Below, in pieces: positions 18,574-26,999 of a DNA stretch of 64,000 nt. A program made the position numbers and the translations under genes. The DNA is taken from contig NZ_RWKV01000008.1 of assembly GCF_003993795.1 (NCBI RefSeq), forward strand, positions 1,364,001 through 1,428,000, written 5' to 3'. Positions within the stretch are counted from its first letter, which is position 1. Each line of letters starts with the position of its first letter. Source of the stretch: Aquabacter cavernae (GTDB lineage Bacteria; Pseudomonadota; Alphaproteobacteria; Rhizobiales; Xanthobacteraceae). The notes beneath the pieces were generated by a model. That model made no database searches, was not told the DNA's origin, and saw only the letters and a program-made list of their open reading frames with translations.

Positions 18574-18587
18574 ACCGGAGTTGCTCC

Positions 18588-19790
18588 ATGTGCATTGAAT
18601 GCGTGACCGGGCGCGGCTTCTCGCGCCGCGAAATGCTCAAGCTCTCGGCCCTCTTCACGGCCGCAGGCGCCCTGCCGCTGCTGCGCGCGGCCGAGGCCCG
18701 CGCCCAGGATGCGGACGCCCCCGTGCGCATCGGCTACCTGCCCATCACCGATGCGACGCCCCTGCTGGTGGCCCATGCCAACGGCTATTTCGACGCCGAG
18801 GGCATCAAGGCCGACAAGCCGGTGATGCTGCGCAGCTGGGCGCAGGTGATCGAGGCCTTCATCTCGGGCCAGGTGAACGTCATCCACCTGCTCTCCCCCA
18901 TGACCGTCTGGGCGCGCTTCGGCAGCGGCGCCCCGGCGAAGGTGGTGGCGTGGAACCATGTGAGCGGCTCGGGCCTCACGGTCCTTCCCGAGATCAATGC
19001 GGTGAGCGACCTCGGCGGCAAGACGGTGGCCATTCCCTTCTGGTACTCGATCCACAATGTGGTGCTCCAGGACCTGCTGAAGAAGAACGGCCTCACCCCC
19101 GTCACCAAGCGCAGCGGCGCCCCCGCTGCCAACGAGGTGAACCTCGTGGTGATGGCCCCCGCAGACATGCCCCCCGCCCTCGCCTCCAAGCAGGTGGCCG
19201 GCTACATCGTCGCCGAACCCTTCAATGCGGTGGCGGAGACGCAGGGCATCGGCAAGATCCTGCGCTTCACCGGCGATGTGTGGAAGGATCATGCCTGCTG
19301 CGTGGTGTTCATGCATGAGCGCGACCTGAACGGGCGGCCGGACTGGTCCCAGAAGGTGGTGAACGCCATCGTGAAGGCCCAGCTCTGGACCCGCGCCAAC
19401 CGGCCCGAGACCGCCCGGCTCCTCTCCAAGGACGGCCCCAACCGCTACACGCCCCACCCCGTGGCGGTGCTGGACAAGGTGCTGGCCCCGCCGCCCGGCG
19501 ACACCGCCGCCTATGAGGCGTCCGGCGCCATCCGCCATGCGGACTGGAAGGAAAAGCGCATCGACTTCCAGCCCTATCCCTTCCCCAGCTACACCGAGGA
19601 ACTGGTGCGGCGGCTCAACGGCACGCTCATCGAGGGCGACCGGACGTTCCTGGCCTCGCTCGATCCCGCCACCGCCGCCCGCGACCTGGTGGATGACCGC
19701 TTCGTGAAGACCGCGCTCGCGGCCAATGGCGGCCTGCCCGCCTTCGGCTTCCCGGACAGCTTCACCCGCACGGAGGTGATCGCCCCGTGA
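18588..19790 (+). CDS. ABC transporter substrate-binding protein, CmpA/NrtA/SsuA-like, Tat-type leader
   Basis: 400 aa periplasmic binding protein. The leader carries GFSRREMLKLSALF, a twin-arginine type motif, and hydrophobic residues to about 37, ending in AEARAQ. The mature part starts VRIGYLPITDATPLLVAH, the hallmark of the nitrate/sulfonate-binding family, and contains VIHLLSPMTVWARFGSGAPAK. Tat export implies folding in the cytoplasm, possibly with a cofactor. Ligand unknown: nitrate, bicarbonate, sulfonates and nitriles are all bound by relatives. Confidence 0.85.
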   Translation: MCIECVTGRGFSRREMLKLSALFTAAGALPLLRAAEARAQDADAPVRIGYLPITDATPLLVAHANGYFDAEGIKADKPVMLRSWAQVIEAFISGQVNVIHLLSPMTVWARFGSGAPAKVVAWNHVSGSGLTVLPEINAVSDLGGKTVAIPFWYSIHNVVLQDLLKKNGLTPVTKRSGAPAANEVNLVVMAPADMPPALASKQVAGYIVAEPFNAVAETQGIGKILRFTGDVWKDHACCVVFMHERDLNGRPDWSQKVVNAIVKAQLWTRANRPETARLLSKDGPNRYTPHPVAVLDKVLAPPPGDTAAYEASGAIRHADWKEKRIDFQPYPFPSYTEELVRRLNGTLIEGDRTFLASLDPATAARDLVDDRFVKTALAANGGLPAFGFPDSFTRTEVIAP

Positions 19791-20635
19791 CGGTCGCGCC
19801 GCGTCCCGCAGAGCTTGAGAGCGCCGTGCCGGCGGCAGCCCCGCAGGCCCGCCCGCGCGGGCCCGTGCCGCGGCGGCCGGGGCGCGTGCGGCAGGGCTTG
19901 GGACGGCTGGGATTGGGGTTGGCGGGGCTGGCGGTTCTGCTGGCGCTCTGGTGGGCAGGCACCGACCTGCTCGCCCCGGCGAGCAGCTTCGCGCGGCGCT
20001 TCTCCCCCACCAGCGCCCTGCCCGCGCTGGTGGACCTGCTGCTGCATTCGGACCTGCCCATCCATGTGGCTGTGAGCCTGCGGCGTATCCTGGTGGGGCT
20101 CGCCTTCGCGCTGGCCATCGGGGTTCCGCTCGGCCTCGCGGTGGGCAGCTTCGCGACCCTGGACGCGGCCACCACGCCGGCCTTCCAGTTCCTGCGCATG
20201 ATCTCGCCGCTCTCCTGGATGCCGCTGGCGGTGATGATGTTCGGCGTGGGCGACAAGCCGGTCTATTTCCTGCTGGCCTTCGCGGCGGTCTGGCCCATCC
20301 TCCTCTCCACGGCGGCCGGGGTGCGCCAGCTGGATCCGCGCTGGACGCAGCTTGCCCGCAGCCTCGCCGCCACGCGCTGGGAGATGGTCCGGCACGTCAT
20401 CCTGCCGGGCATTACCGGCCATGTGCTGACCGGCGTGCGCCTCTCCATCGGCATCCTGTGGATCGTGCTGGTGCCCTGCGAGATGCTCGGCGTCTCGGCC
20501 GGCATCGGCTATTTCATCCTCGATACCCGCGACCGGCTCGCCTATCCGGAGCTGATGGCGAGCGTGATTCTGGTGGGGGTGCTCGGCTTCGCGCTCGACG
20601 CCTTCGCCCGCGCGCTCTGCCGCCGCTGGTCCTGA
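19787..20635 (+). CDS. ABC transporter permease, SsuC/TauC/NrtB-like
   Basis: 282 aa with a GTG start overlapping the binding-protein stop by four bases. A basic, Pro-rich N-terminal segment of about 40 residues precedes six predicted membrane helices. The cytoplasmic loop LARSLAATRWEMVRHVILPGITGHVLTG is the EAA motif that docks on the ATPase. MISPLSWMPLAVMMFGVGDKPVYFLLAF is typical of sulfonate and nitrate permeases. It is the last gene of the operon; a strong hairpin follows immediately. Confidence 0.9.
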   Translation: MTVAPRPAELESAVPAAAPQARPRGPVPRRPGRVRQGLGRLGLGLAGLAVLLALWWAGTDLLAPASSFARRFSPTSALPALVDLLLHSDLPIHVAVSLRRILVGLAFALAIGVPLGLAVGSFATLDAATTPAFQFLRMISPLSWMPLAVMMFGVGDKPVYFLLAFAAVWPILLSTAAGVRQLDPRWTQLARSLAATRWEMVRHVILPGITGHVLTGVRLSIGILWIVLVPCEMLGVSAGIGYFILDTRDRLAYPELMASVILVGVLGFALDAFARALCRRWS

Positions 20636-20682
20636 CCCCGCCCGGTTCCGGGCGGGGTGGCACACGGCTCCCGGAGGAGCCG
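20636..20682. terminator. Double hairpin between convergent operons
   Basis: The first stem is 10 bp (20636-20645 with 20648-20657), starting one base after the permease stop; the second is 7 bp (20665-20671 with 20676-20682) with a CGGA loop, ending before the cysteine-hydrolase stop. No T-tract is present. Confidence 0.6.
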
Positions 20683-20687
20683 CGTCG

Positions 20688-21311
20688 TCAGTCCTCCTTC
20701 AGGAGGGCGGCGGTGTCGGGCGCGATGATGGCGAAGCGATCGCCCAGGCCCGCAAGGCTCGCCCGGTGCAGCGCGTCCGCGCTCACCACGCCGCCCAGCG
20801 GATCCGGCAGGTCGCGCGTGGCGCAGGCCCGCCCCACCACCGTGCTGCGATAGCCCAGGTCCAGCGCCGCGCGGGCGGTGGCGCTCACGCACATATGGGT
20901 CATGAAGCCGGCGATGATCAGCTCCTTGCGCCCCGCCAGCTCGATCTGCTGGTGGAGGCCGGTCTTCTCGAAGGCGTTGGGGAGCGGCTTGAAGATCACC
21001 GCCTCCCCGTCCTTCGGCCGCACCGGGTCGGCCACCGCCGCATAGGGCCCCTCCGGGTCGAACAGGCGCCCGCCCGGCCGGCCGTGATGGACGATATGGA
21101 AGATGGTGGCTCCGTGCGCCCGCCCCGCCTCCAGCAGGCGGCCCGCCTCTTCCAAGGCAGCAGCCGCGTCCGGCAAGGCGAGCGCACCCACCGTATATTC
21201 AAGCTGATAGTCGATCAGAACCAGCGCCGCCTCCCTCAGGCGGCCGGGCTTGAGGGACGCCCCGGCGAAATCCAGCAGGGTCCGGGGATGGGTCGTGGTG
21301 TCCGCACACAT
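20688..21311 (-). CDS. Cysteine hydrolase of the isochorismatase-like family
   Basis: 207 aa. The catalytic triad of the superfamily is visible as Asp in VLIDYQLEY (about 34), Lys in VIFKPLPNAFEKTGL, and the nucleophilic Cys in IIAGFMTHMCVSATARAA (about 139). Members hydrolyse amides, isochorismate or nicotinamide; the substrate cannot be assigned. The start at 21311 has GAGG upstream. It lies 37 bp after the second amino-acid permease and is probably the last gene of that operon, so it may act on the imported compound. Confidence 0.85.
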   Translation of the reverse strand: MCADTTTHPRTLLDFAGASLKPGRLREAALVLIDYQLEYTVGALALPDAAAALEEAGRLLEAGRAHGATIFHIVHHGRPGGRLFDPEGPYAAVADPVRPKDGEAVIFKPLPNAFEKTGLHQQIELAGRKELIIAGFMTHMCVSATARAALDLGYRSTVVGRACATRDLPDPLGGVVSADALHRASLAGLGDRFAIIAPDTAALLKED

Positions 21312-21348
21312 GGAAGCCTCGAACAGTGAAAGGAAGAAAGGCGGGATC

Positions 21349-22035
21349 TCAGGCCGGGCGCGCCCGCCGCCCCCCGGCCAGATGGACCGTGAGGGACAGC
21401 GCGCCGCACAGGAGGAAATATACCGCACCCGTGAACAGGAAGATCTCCGTTGGATAGATCTGGGTGCGATTGTTCACCTGCCCCGCCACCGTGGTCAGCT
21501 CCGGCACGTTCACGATGAAGGCGAGGGACGTGTCCTTGATGAGGCTGATGAACACCCCCACCAGGGACGGCAGGACATTGGGCAGCGCCTGCGGAAGCAG
21601 GATGTTCACCAGCACCTTGGTCCGGGAGAAGCCCGCCGACAGGCCCGCCTCCACCTGCCCCTTCGGCAGCGCCTCCAGGCCCGCCAACGTGGAATACATG
21701 ACGGCGGCGGAGGTGAACCAGGCGATGGCCAGCACCACCGTGATGGTGTCCGGCAGGTTCACGCCGAACAGCGAGGGCAGCAGGAAGTACAGCCAGAAGA
21801 TGACGAAAATCAGCGGAATTCCGCGGATGAAATCGGCCCAGGCGAACAGGATGCGCCGTGTCCAGCCACCCGAGAGCCATGCGGCGAGGGCAAGCAATAC
21901 CCCCACCACCAGGGCCAGCACGCCGGCTTCGAGCGACATGATAAGGGTCAGCAGCAACCCGCCCGGCTGCCCCTCCAGGGCGCGGCCCCACAGGAGATAG
22001 GGCAGGTTCTGGGTAATGACGGAGAAATCAGGCAT
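21349..22035 (-). CDS. Polar amino acid ABC transporter permease (second)
   Basis: 228 aa, HisM/GlnP family. It has several membrane helices and the EAA loop EALPKGQVEAGLSAGFSRTKVLVNILLPQAL. The signature FIRGIPLIFVIFWLYFLLPSLFG is typical of polar amino acid permeases. It overlaps the upstream permease gene by eight bases. It pairs with the first permease as a heterodimer. Confidence 0.9.
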   Translation of the reverse strand: MPDFSVITQNLPYLLWGRALEGQPGGLLLTLIMSLEAGVLALVVGVLLALAAWLSGGWTRRILFAWADFIRGIPLIFVIFWLYFLLPSLFGVNLPDTITVVLAIAWFTSAAVMYSTLAGLEALPKGQVEAGLSAGFSRTKVLVNILLPQALPNVLPSLVGVFISLIKDTSLAFIVNVPELTTVAGQVNNRTQIYPTEIFLFTGAVYFLLCGALSLTVHLAGGRRARPA

Positions 22036-22837
22036 CGCCGCTCGCTCCCACGATGGCGGCCGCCGTGGCGGACCGGTTGGCCTTCACGGCACGCCGCCGG
22101 GCGCGCGCGCCCACGGGCTTCGGCCCGAACACGATGAGCAATTGCCCAAGCACAAGGCCCAGCAGCAGATAGAGCACCGTGCCCACCGCGAACGCCTCGA
22201 AGGCGTGGGCGTTGTAGCTTTCCACCTGGCGCACCTGATAGGTCAGCTCCGCAAGGCTGATGGCGCTCGCCAGAGAGGAGAGCTTCATCAGGTTGAGATA
22301 CTGCGTCACCAGCGGCTGCCAGGAATTGGCCAGCGCCTGGGGCAGCAGCACGAAGCGCAGCGTCTCCCAATGGCCGAACCCCTGCGAGAGCGCCGCCTCC
22401 TTCTGGCCGCGCGGCATGGCGTTCAGCCCGGCCCGCAATTCCTCCGCCAGGAAGGCGGCGGTGAACACGCCAAGCCCCCAGGCGGCGGCGATGAATTCCG
22501 GCGCCAGCAGCACATTGCCCACCGGCAGCACCGCCCAGGGATGCTCGGCGGTGATGTAGTCGCGGAAGGAGCGGGGCAGCAGGTTGTAGGCGGCGAAGTA
22601 CCAGAACAGGAACTGCACCAGGATGGGGGTGTTGCGGAACAGCTCCACGAGGGCGATGGCGAGCCCCCGCGCCGGCGCCAACGGCGCGATGCGCAGGCCC
22701 AGCAGCAGCACCGCCAGCAGCGTGGCCAGCAGGGCGCCGACCACCGTCACATAGATGGTCATGAGGAAGCCGGAGAGCAGCCACTGGCCGGGCTGGCCGG
22801 TGAGCACGCCCGCGAAATCGAAGCTCACGCCGGTCAT
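22028..22837 (-). CDS. Polar amino acid ABC transporter permease (first)
   Basis: 269 aa. ELFRNTPILVQFLFWYFA and the EAA loop LNAMPRGQKEAALSQGFGHWETLRFVLLPQAL place it in the GltJ/HisQ family. A long loop of about 25 residues (YITAEHPWAVLPVGNVLLAPEF) lies before the EAA region, as in glutamate/aspartate and cystine-type permeases. A basic C-terminal tail follows the last helix. It overlaps the ATPase stop by ATGA. Confidence 0.9.
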   Translation of the reverse strand: MTGVSFDFAGVLTGQPGQWLLSGFLMTIYVTVVGALLATLLAVLLLGLRIAPLAPARGLAIALVELFRNTPILVQFLFWYFAAYNLLPRSFRDYITAEHPWAVLPVGNVLLAPEFIAAAWGLGVFTAAFLAEELRAGLNAMPRGQKEAALSQGFGHWETLRFVLLPQALANSWQPLVTQYLNLMKLSSLASAISLAELTYQVRQVESYNAHAFEAFAVGTVLYLLLGLVLGQLLIVFGPKPVGARARRRAVKANRSATAAAIVGASGDA

Positions 22838-23607
22838 GACGCCTCCGCCGCGCTCAAGGGGGAGAGCACCTGCTGGAGGAACCGGCGGGTGCGCGGATGG
22901 GAGGGAGCGGAGAAGAATTTCTCGGGCGTCTCCAGCTCCAGGATGGTGCCGCCGTCGATGAAGGCGACGCGGTCCGCCACCTCGCGGGCGAAGGCCATTT
23001 CGTGGGTGACCACGAGGATGGTGATGCCCGCCTTCGGCAATTCCCGGATCACCGCCAGAACCTCGCCGATCATTTCCGGATCGAGGGCGGAGGTGGGCTC
23101 GTCGAACAGCACGATCTTCGGGTCGGTGGCGAGCGCGCGGGCGATGGCGACGCGCTGCTGCTGCCCGCCCGAAAGCTGGGAGGGGAAATGGCCCGCCTTG
23201 TCGGCAAGCCCCACCCGGTCCAGCAGGTCGCGCGCCCGCGCCTCAGCCTTGGCGCGGGGCACGCCCCGCACCTTGCGCAGGGCCAGGGAGACATTGTCCA
23301 GTGCGGTCAGATGTCCGTAGAGATTGAACTGCTGGAACACGAAGCCGATCTCGCTCCGCAATTCCCGCAGCTCCCGCCCCGCGAAGCGGGCGGTGGGGAC
23401 ACCATCGATGATGATCTCCCCCTCGCTGATGGCCTCCAGCCGGTTCACCAGCCGGATCAGGGTGGACTTGCCCGATCCGGACGGGCCGATGATGGCGAGC
23501 GCCTCGCCGCGGGAGACCGTCAGGTCGATGCCCCGCAGGACATGGAGGTCCCCATGCCATTTATGGACGTTCTGCAGCTCGATCAGGGGTGTGGCGGAGG
23601 CTGTCAT
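22834..23607 (-). CDS. Polar amino acid ABC transporter ATPase
   Basis: 257 aa. Walker A GPSGSGKSTLIR, Q-loop FQQFNLYGHLTALDNV, signature LSGGQQQRVAIARALA, Walker B IVLFDEPTSALDPEM and the switch VVTHEMAFAREVADRV make it a GlnQ/HisP-type subunit. The start at 23607, eight bases after the binding-protein stop, gives MTASATPLIELQNVHKWHGD; a reading 24 codons longer would run back into the upstream gene. The substrate is set by the binding protein. Confidence 0.93.
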   Translation of the reverse strand: MTASATPLIELQNVHKWHGDLHVLRGIDLTVSRGEALAIIGPSGSGKSTLIRLVNRLEAISEGEIIIDGVPTARFAGRELRELRSEIGFVFQQFNLYGHLTALDNVSLALRKVRGVPRAKAEARARDLLDRVGLADKAGHFPSQLSGGQQQRVAIARALATDPKIVLFDEPTSALDPEMIGEVLAVIRELPKAGITILVVTHEMAFAREVADRVAFIDGGTILELETPEKFFSAPSHPRTRRFLQQVLSPLSAAEAS

Positions 23608-23615
23608 GGCGGGCC

Positions 23616-24458
23616 TCAGTTCGTCACGCCGATGGTGAAGCTGCGCGGCGAGGCGAACTTCGTGCCGGGGCCGAACCACTTGTCGTAGATGGCCTTGGCC
23701 TGCCCGTCCTTCTCCAGCCCCACCAGGATCTCGTTGACCTTGGCGAGCAATGCCGGCTGGCCCTTGGCCAGGCCGATGCCGATGATCTCGCGGCTCAGAC
23801 GATCGGGCAGGATCTTGAACTTCGCCCGGTCGGGCGCTTCGGCCAGGAGGCCGGCGAGGATGGTGCTGTCCTGGGCGATGGCATCCACCGAGCCGTTACG
23901 CAGGGCCGCCAGCGCCGTGGGGATGTCGTCATAGGAGAGAACGCGGCTGCCCGGGAAACGGGCCTTCAGCGCCTGCTCGCCCGTGGTGCCCTTCACCGCG
24001 CCGATGCGGGCCGTGGCGAAGGAGGACAGCGCGTCGGAGGACGAGGCTGGCACGAGGAGTTCGAGGCCGGTCTCGAAATAGGGAATGGAGAAATCCAGCA
24101 CCTGCGCGCGCTCGGGCGTGATGGTGAGATCGGCGACGATCAGCTCCACCTTGCCGGACTGCAGCAGCGGGATGCGGTTGGCGGGATTGGTGGAGACAAG
24201 CTGGAGCTTCACGCCGAGCGCCTGGGCGATGGCCTTGGCGAAGTCCACGTCATAGCCCACCAGATTGTAGGTGCTGGGATCGATGGAGCCGAAGGGCGGG
24301 TTGGAATCGAAGGTCGCCACGCGGAGCGTCCCGGCGGCCTTGATGTCCGCGAGTTGGTCGGCGGCGGCGGCCGGGGCGAGGCCGGCCGCGAGCGCGAACA
24401 GGCCGGCGGCGGCACTGAGGAGGTGGCGGCGGGTGAGCGGGACTGGCGATGGGAACAT
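23616..24458 (-). CDS. Polar amino acid ABC transporter substrate-binding protein
   Basis: 280 aa, bacterial extracellular solute-binding family 3. The leader MFPSPVPLTRRHLLSAAAG has a twin-Arg-like motif and is probably cleaved at AAA near residue 33. The mature part starts DIKAAGTLRVATFDSNPPFG, and VGYDVDFAKAIAQALGVKLQLV and DLTITPERAQVLDFSIPYF are family hallmarks. The ligand is unknown. Its position directly downstream of the cysE-encapsulin-cysteine desulfurase-rhodanese genes suggests cystine or a related sulfur amino acid. AAAGGAACC precedes the start. The 134-bp gap upstream shows no clear terminator. Confidence 0.9.
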   Translation of the reverse strand: MFPSPVPLTRRHLLSAAAGLFALAAGLAPAAAADQLADIKAAGTLRVATFDSNPPFGSIDPSTYNLVGYDVDFAKAIAQALGVKLQLVSTNPANRIPLLQSGKVELIVADLTITPERAQVLDFSIPYFETGLELLVPASSSDALSSFATARIGAVKGTTGEQALKARFPGSRVLSYDDIPTALAALRNGSVDAIAQDSTILAGLLAEAPDRAKFKILPDRLSREIIGIGLAKGQPALLAKVNEILVGLEKDGQAKAIYDKWFGPGTKFASPRSFTIGVTN

Positions 24459-24592
24459 GGACGCGGTTCCTTTCGGACAAAGAGGGACGATCGGCGCCGG
24501 GGCGAGGCCGGTGCCGGGACAGTTTCGCTTCCGCGCCCCGGTGGTTCGCGAGGCTGCGGTCCTTCAGGAAGGGATGGCGGCGGGCTGTGCGG

Positions 24593-25129
24593 TCAGGCGC
24601 GGCGGTTCCAGGGCGCGCGGGCCAGAAGCAGGCCCATGCCACAGAAGTCCGTGATGCCCGCGAAGACGAGCCCGGCGCCCACGAAGCCCGACAGGAGGAT
24701 GAAGGGCGGCGCCACGAGCCACGCCAGCAGGACGCCCAGCACCACCAGCGACCCCGCCCCGATGCGCACCTGGCGCTCCAGGCTGATGACCGCCCGGCCG
24801 GAGCCGCGCGTGACGGGATAGCCCGCCGCCTCCCATTCGGAGGTGCCGCCCTCCACCACCACCACGTCCTGGAAACCAGCTTTCTCCAGGGCGTCGGCGG
24901 CGAGCTTCGAGCGGTTCTGGGTGCGGCAGATGAGATGCACCCGCTGGTCCTTCCGCGCGATCCCCGCGGCGACGAGCGCCGCGGGGTCGAGGCCTTGCAG
25001 GGGCCGGCTCACGGCCTGCGGAATGTGGACTTCCGCAAACTCCGCCGGGGTGCGCACATCGATGAGCACGACGTCCGGCAAGGCGGACAGGCGCGCCCTG
25101 AGCCCGGCGATGGTGAGACGGTCCGCCAT
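24593..25129 (-). CDS. Rhodanese-like sulfurtransferase fused to a DUF2892 membrane domain
   Basis: 178 aa. Residues 1-108 form a single rhodanese domain (VLIDVRTPAEFAEVHIPQA) with the active-site loop LICRTQNRS; Cys68 would carry the persulfide. Residues about 112-178 contain two membrane segments and GITDFCGMGLLLARAPWN, the DUF2892 signature, anchoring the domain at the inner membrane. It follows the cysteine desulfurase gene by seven bases, so it probably accepts or relays the persulfide sulfur made by that enzyme. Rhodaneses are recurrent neighbours of encapsulin-cysteine desulfurase operons. Confidence 0.88.
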   Translation of the reverse strand: MADRLTIAGLRARLSALPDVVLIDVRTPAEFAEVHIPQAVSRPLQGLDPAALVAAGIARKDQRVHLICRTQNRSKLAADALEKAGFQDVVVVEGGTSEWEAAGYPVTRGSGRAVISLERQVRIGAGSLVVLGVLLAWLVAPPFILLSGFVGAGLVFAGITDFCGMGLLLARAPWNRRA

Positions 25130-25136
25130 TTTTTCC

Positions 25137-26999
25137 TCACGTTCTCGGCAAGGCGTGCAGCGCGCGCACCAGCGCGTCCACGTCCTCGCGATTATTGTAG
25201 AAGGCGAGCGAGGCGCGCACCGTGGTCTCCACGCCGAAGCGGCGCAGGGCCGGCTGGGCGCAGTGATGTCCGGAGCGCGTGGCGATGCCCTGCTTGTTCA
25301 GGAACTTCGCCACTTCCTCGGTGTCCCGGTCCTTGATGACGAAGGACAGGACACTCGCCTTGTTGCGCGCCGTGCCGATGATGCGCAGGCCCTTCACGGA
25401 CGAGATGGCATCGGTGGCATAGACGAGCAGTTCGTGTTCGTAGGCGGCGATGGCCGGAAGCCCCACATCCTCCAGGTAATCCACCGCCGCACCGAGCCCG
25501 ACAGCCCCCGCAATGTCGGGCGTCCCCGCCTCGAACTTCTCAGGAATGCCCTGGAAGACGGTCTTGGCAAAGGTCACGTCCTTGATCATGTGCCCGCCGC
25601 CCTGCCACGGGGGCAGGCTCTCCAGCAGGTCGGCCTTCCCGTAGAGAATGCCGATTCCGGTGGGGCCGAACACCTTGTGGCCGGACAGGACCAGGAAATC
25701 CGCCCCCAGCGCCTGCACATTGATGGGAATGTGCGGCGAGGACTGCGCCGCATCCACCAGCACCGGAACCCCATGCGCATGGGAGAGCGCGATGATCTCC
25801 TCGATGGGATTGATGGTGCCCAGCGCGTTGGCCACATGGGTGATGGAGACGAGCTTGGTGCGCCCGGTCAGCAGCGCGGCGAACTGTTCCAGGATCAGCT
25901 CGCCCCGGTCGTTCACCGGCGCCACCTTCAGCACCGCGCCCGTCTGCTTCGAAAGAAGCTGCCAGGGCACGATGTTCGCGTGATGCTCGATGGTGGAGAC
26001 GATCACCTCGTCACCCGGCCCGATATTCTGGCGGCCGAAGCTCTGCGCCACGAGGTTGATGGCCTCGGTGGTTCCGCGCACGAACACGATCTCCTTGGAC
26101 GAGGCCGCGCCGATGAAGCGGCGCACCTTGTCCCGGCCGCCCTCGAAGAGGTCGGTCGCCCGCTCCGCCAGCGAATGGGCGGCGCGGTGGATGTTCGAAT
26201 TGTGCTTGGAATAGAACTCGCTGGTGATGTCGATGACGCTCTGTGGCTTGTGGGTGGTGGCCGCATTGTCCAGCCACACCAAGGGCTTGCCGTTGACCGT
26301 CTGGTGCAGAGCGGGGAAGTCCCGCCGCACCTTCTCCACGTCGAACCCACCAAGTCCCCCCTGCCGGCCGCCCGAGGAAAAGGCGGAGGCGTGGGGCGGC
26401 GTGCCGCCCGTGGGGTTGCGGGAGGAGCCGGGCGTCAGGAAGTAGAAGTCCGAGGAGGCGAAGGGGTCCGCCCCCGCCGGGCTGTCCACCACCTGGATGC
26501 GGGACCAGTTGCCCGGTGCCTTGGGCGGCGTGGACGGCCGCCCGAACGACGGGCTGTCCACGCCCGCCGCGCGCAGCAGGTCGCCGAGCACGGGCTCCCC
26601 CTCCCCCCCGGTGGGCACCGAGCCCACGGACAGGGGCTCGATGACCGGGTGGACGGGCGGGGCCACATGGGCCACCGCCCCGGGATCGGCGCTCGCCAGC
26701 GGGAAGCTGACGGGGCTGCCGTGCCCATAGGCCGCATTGGTCACGTCCGGCGTGAAACCCGGCAGGCGACCGGACGGGCCGAGCGCCGATGTGGGAATGG
26801 CCGTCTGCGCCAGCAGGCCCGGATCCACATGGGGGAAGGCCGCGTTGGGAACCGGGGCGGAAACGCCCCGGTCGAGTTCGGAATAGACCTCGTTGACCAG
26901 CCGGGCGATGAGCCCGGTCTGGAACGGATCGCCCGGCAGGTGCCCTGCCAAAGCGGAGGCAAGGCCCTCCGTCTGGGGGAGCGGATCAGGCGTAGTCAT
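25137..26999 (-). CDS. Encapsulin cargo cysteine desulfurase (SufS-like, group II) with disordered N-terminal targeting region
   Basis: 620 aa. Residues about 219-620 are a complete SufS-type desulfurase: LDNAATTHKP, IEHHANIVPW, DAAQSSPH, PLP Lys442 in LSGHKVFGPTG and the persulfide Cys580 in RSGHHCAQPALRRFG. The first 218 residues are rich in Pro, Gly and Ser with short hydrophobic islands (e.g. DFYFLTPG near 184-191). This is the unusual N-terminal extension that targets these enzymes into encapsulin shells in the characterised family 2A systems. The ATG lies inside the shell gene (14-base overlap), which ties expression of cargo to shell. Expected reaction: L-cysteine to alanine plus enzyme persulfide, with sulfur stored or handed to the rhodanese. 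Confidence 0.92.
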   Translation of the reverse strand: MTTPDPLPQTEGLASALAGHLPGDPFQTGLIARLVNEVYSELDRGVSAPVPNAAFPHVDPGLLAQTAIPTSALGPSGRLPGFTPDVTNAAYGHGSPVSFPLASADPGAVAHVAPPVHPVIEPLSVGSVPTGGEGEPVLGDLLRAAGVDSPSFGRPSTPPKAPGNWSRIQVVDSPAGADPFASSDFYFLTPGSSRNPTGGTPPHASAFSSGGRQGGLGGFDVEKVRRDFPALHQTVNGKPLVWLDNAATTHKPQSVIDITSEFYSKHNSNIHRAAHSLAERATDLFEGGRDKVRRFIGAASSKEIVFVRGTTEAINLVAQSFGRQNIGPGDEVIVSTIEHHANIVPWQLLSKQTGAVLKVAPVNDRGELILEQFAALLTGRTKLVSITHVANALGTINPIEEIIALSHAHGVPVLVDAAQSSPHIPINVQALGADFLVLSGHKVFGPTGIGILYGKADLLESLPPWQGGGHMIKDVTFAKTVFQGIPEKFEAGTPDIAGAVGLGAAVDYLEDVGLPAIAAYEHELLVYATDAISSVKGLRIIGTARNKASVLSFVIKDRDTEEVAKFLNKQGIATRSGHHCAQPALRRFGVETTVRASLAFYNNREDVDALVRALHALPRT

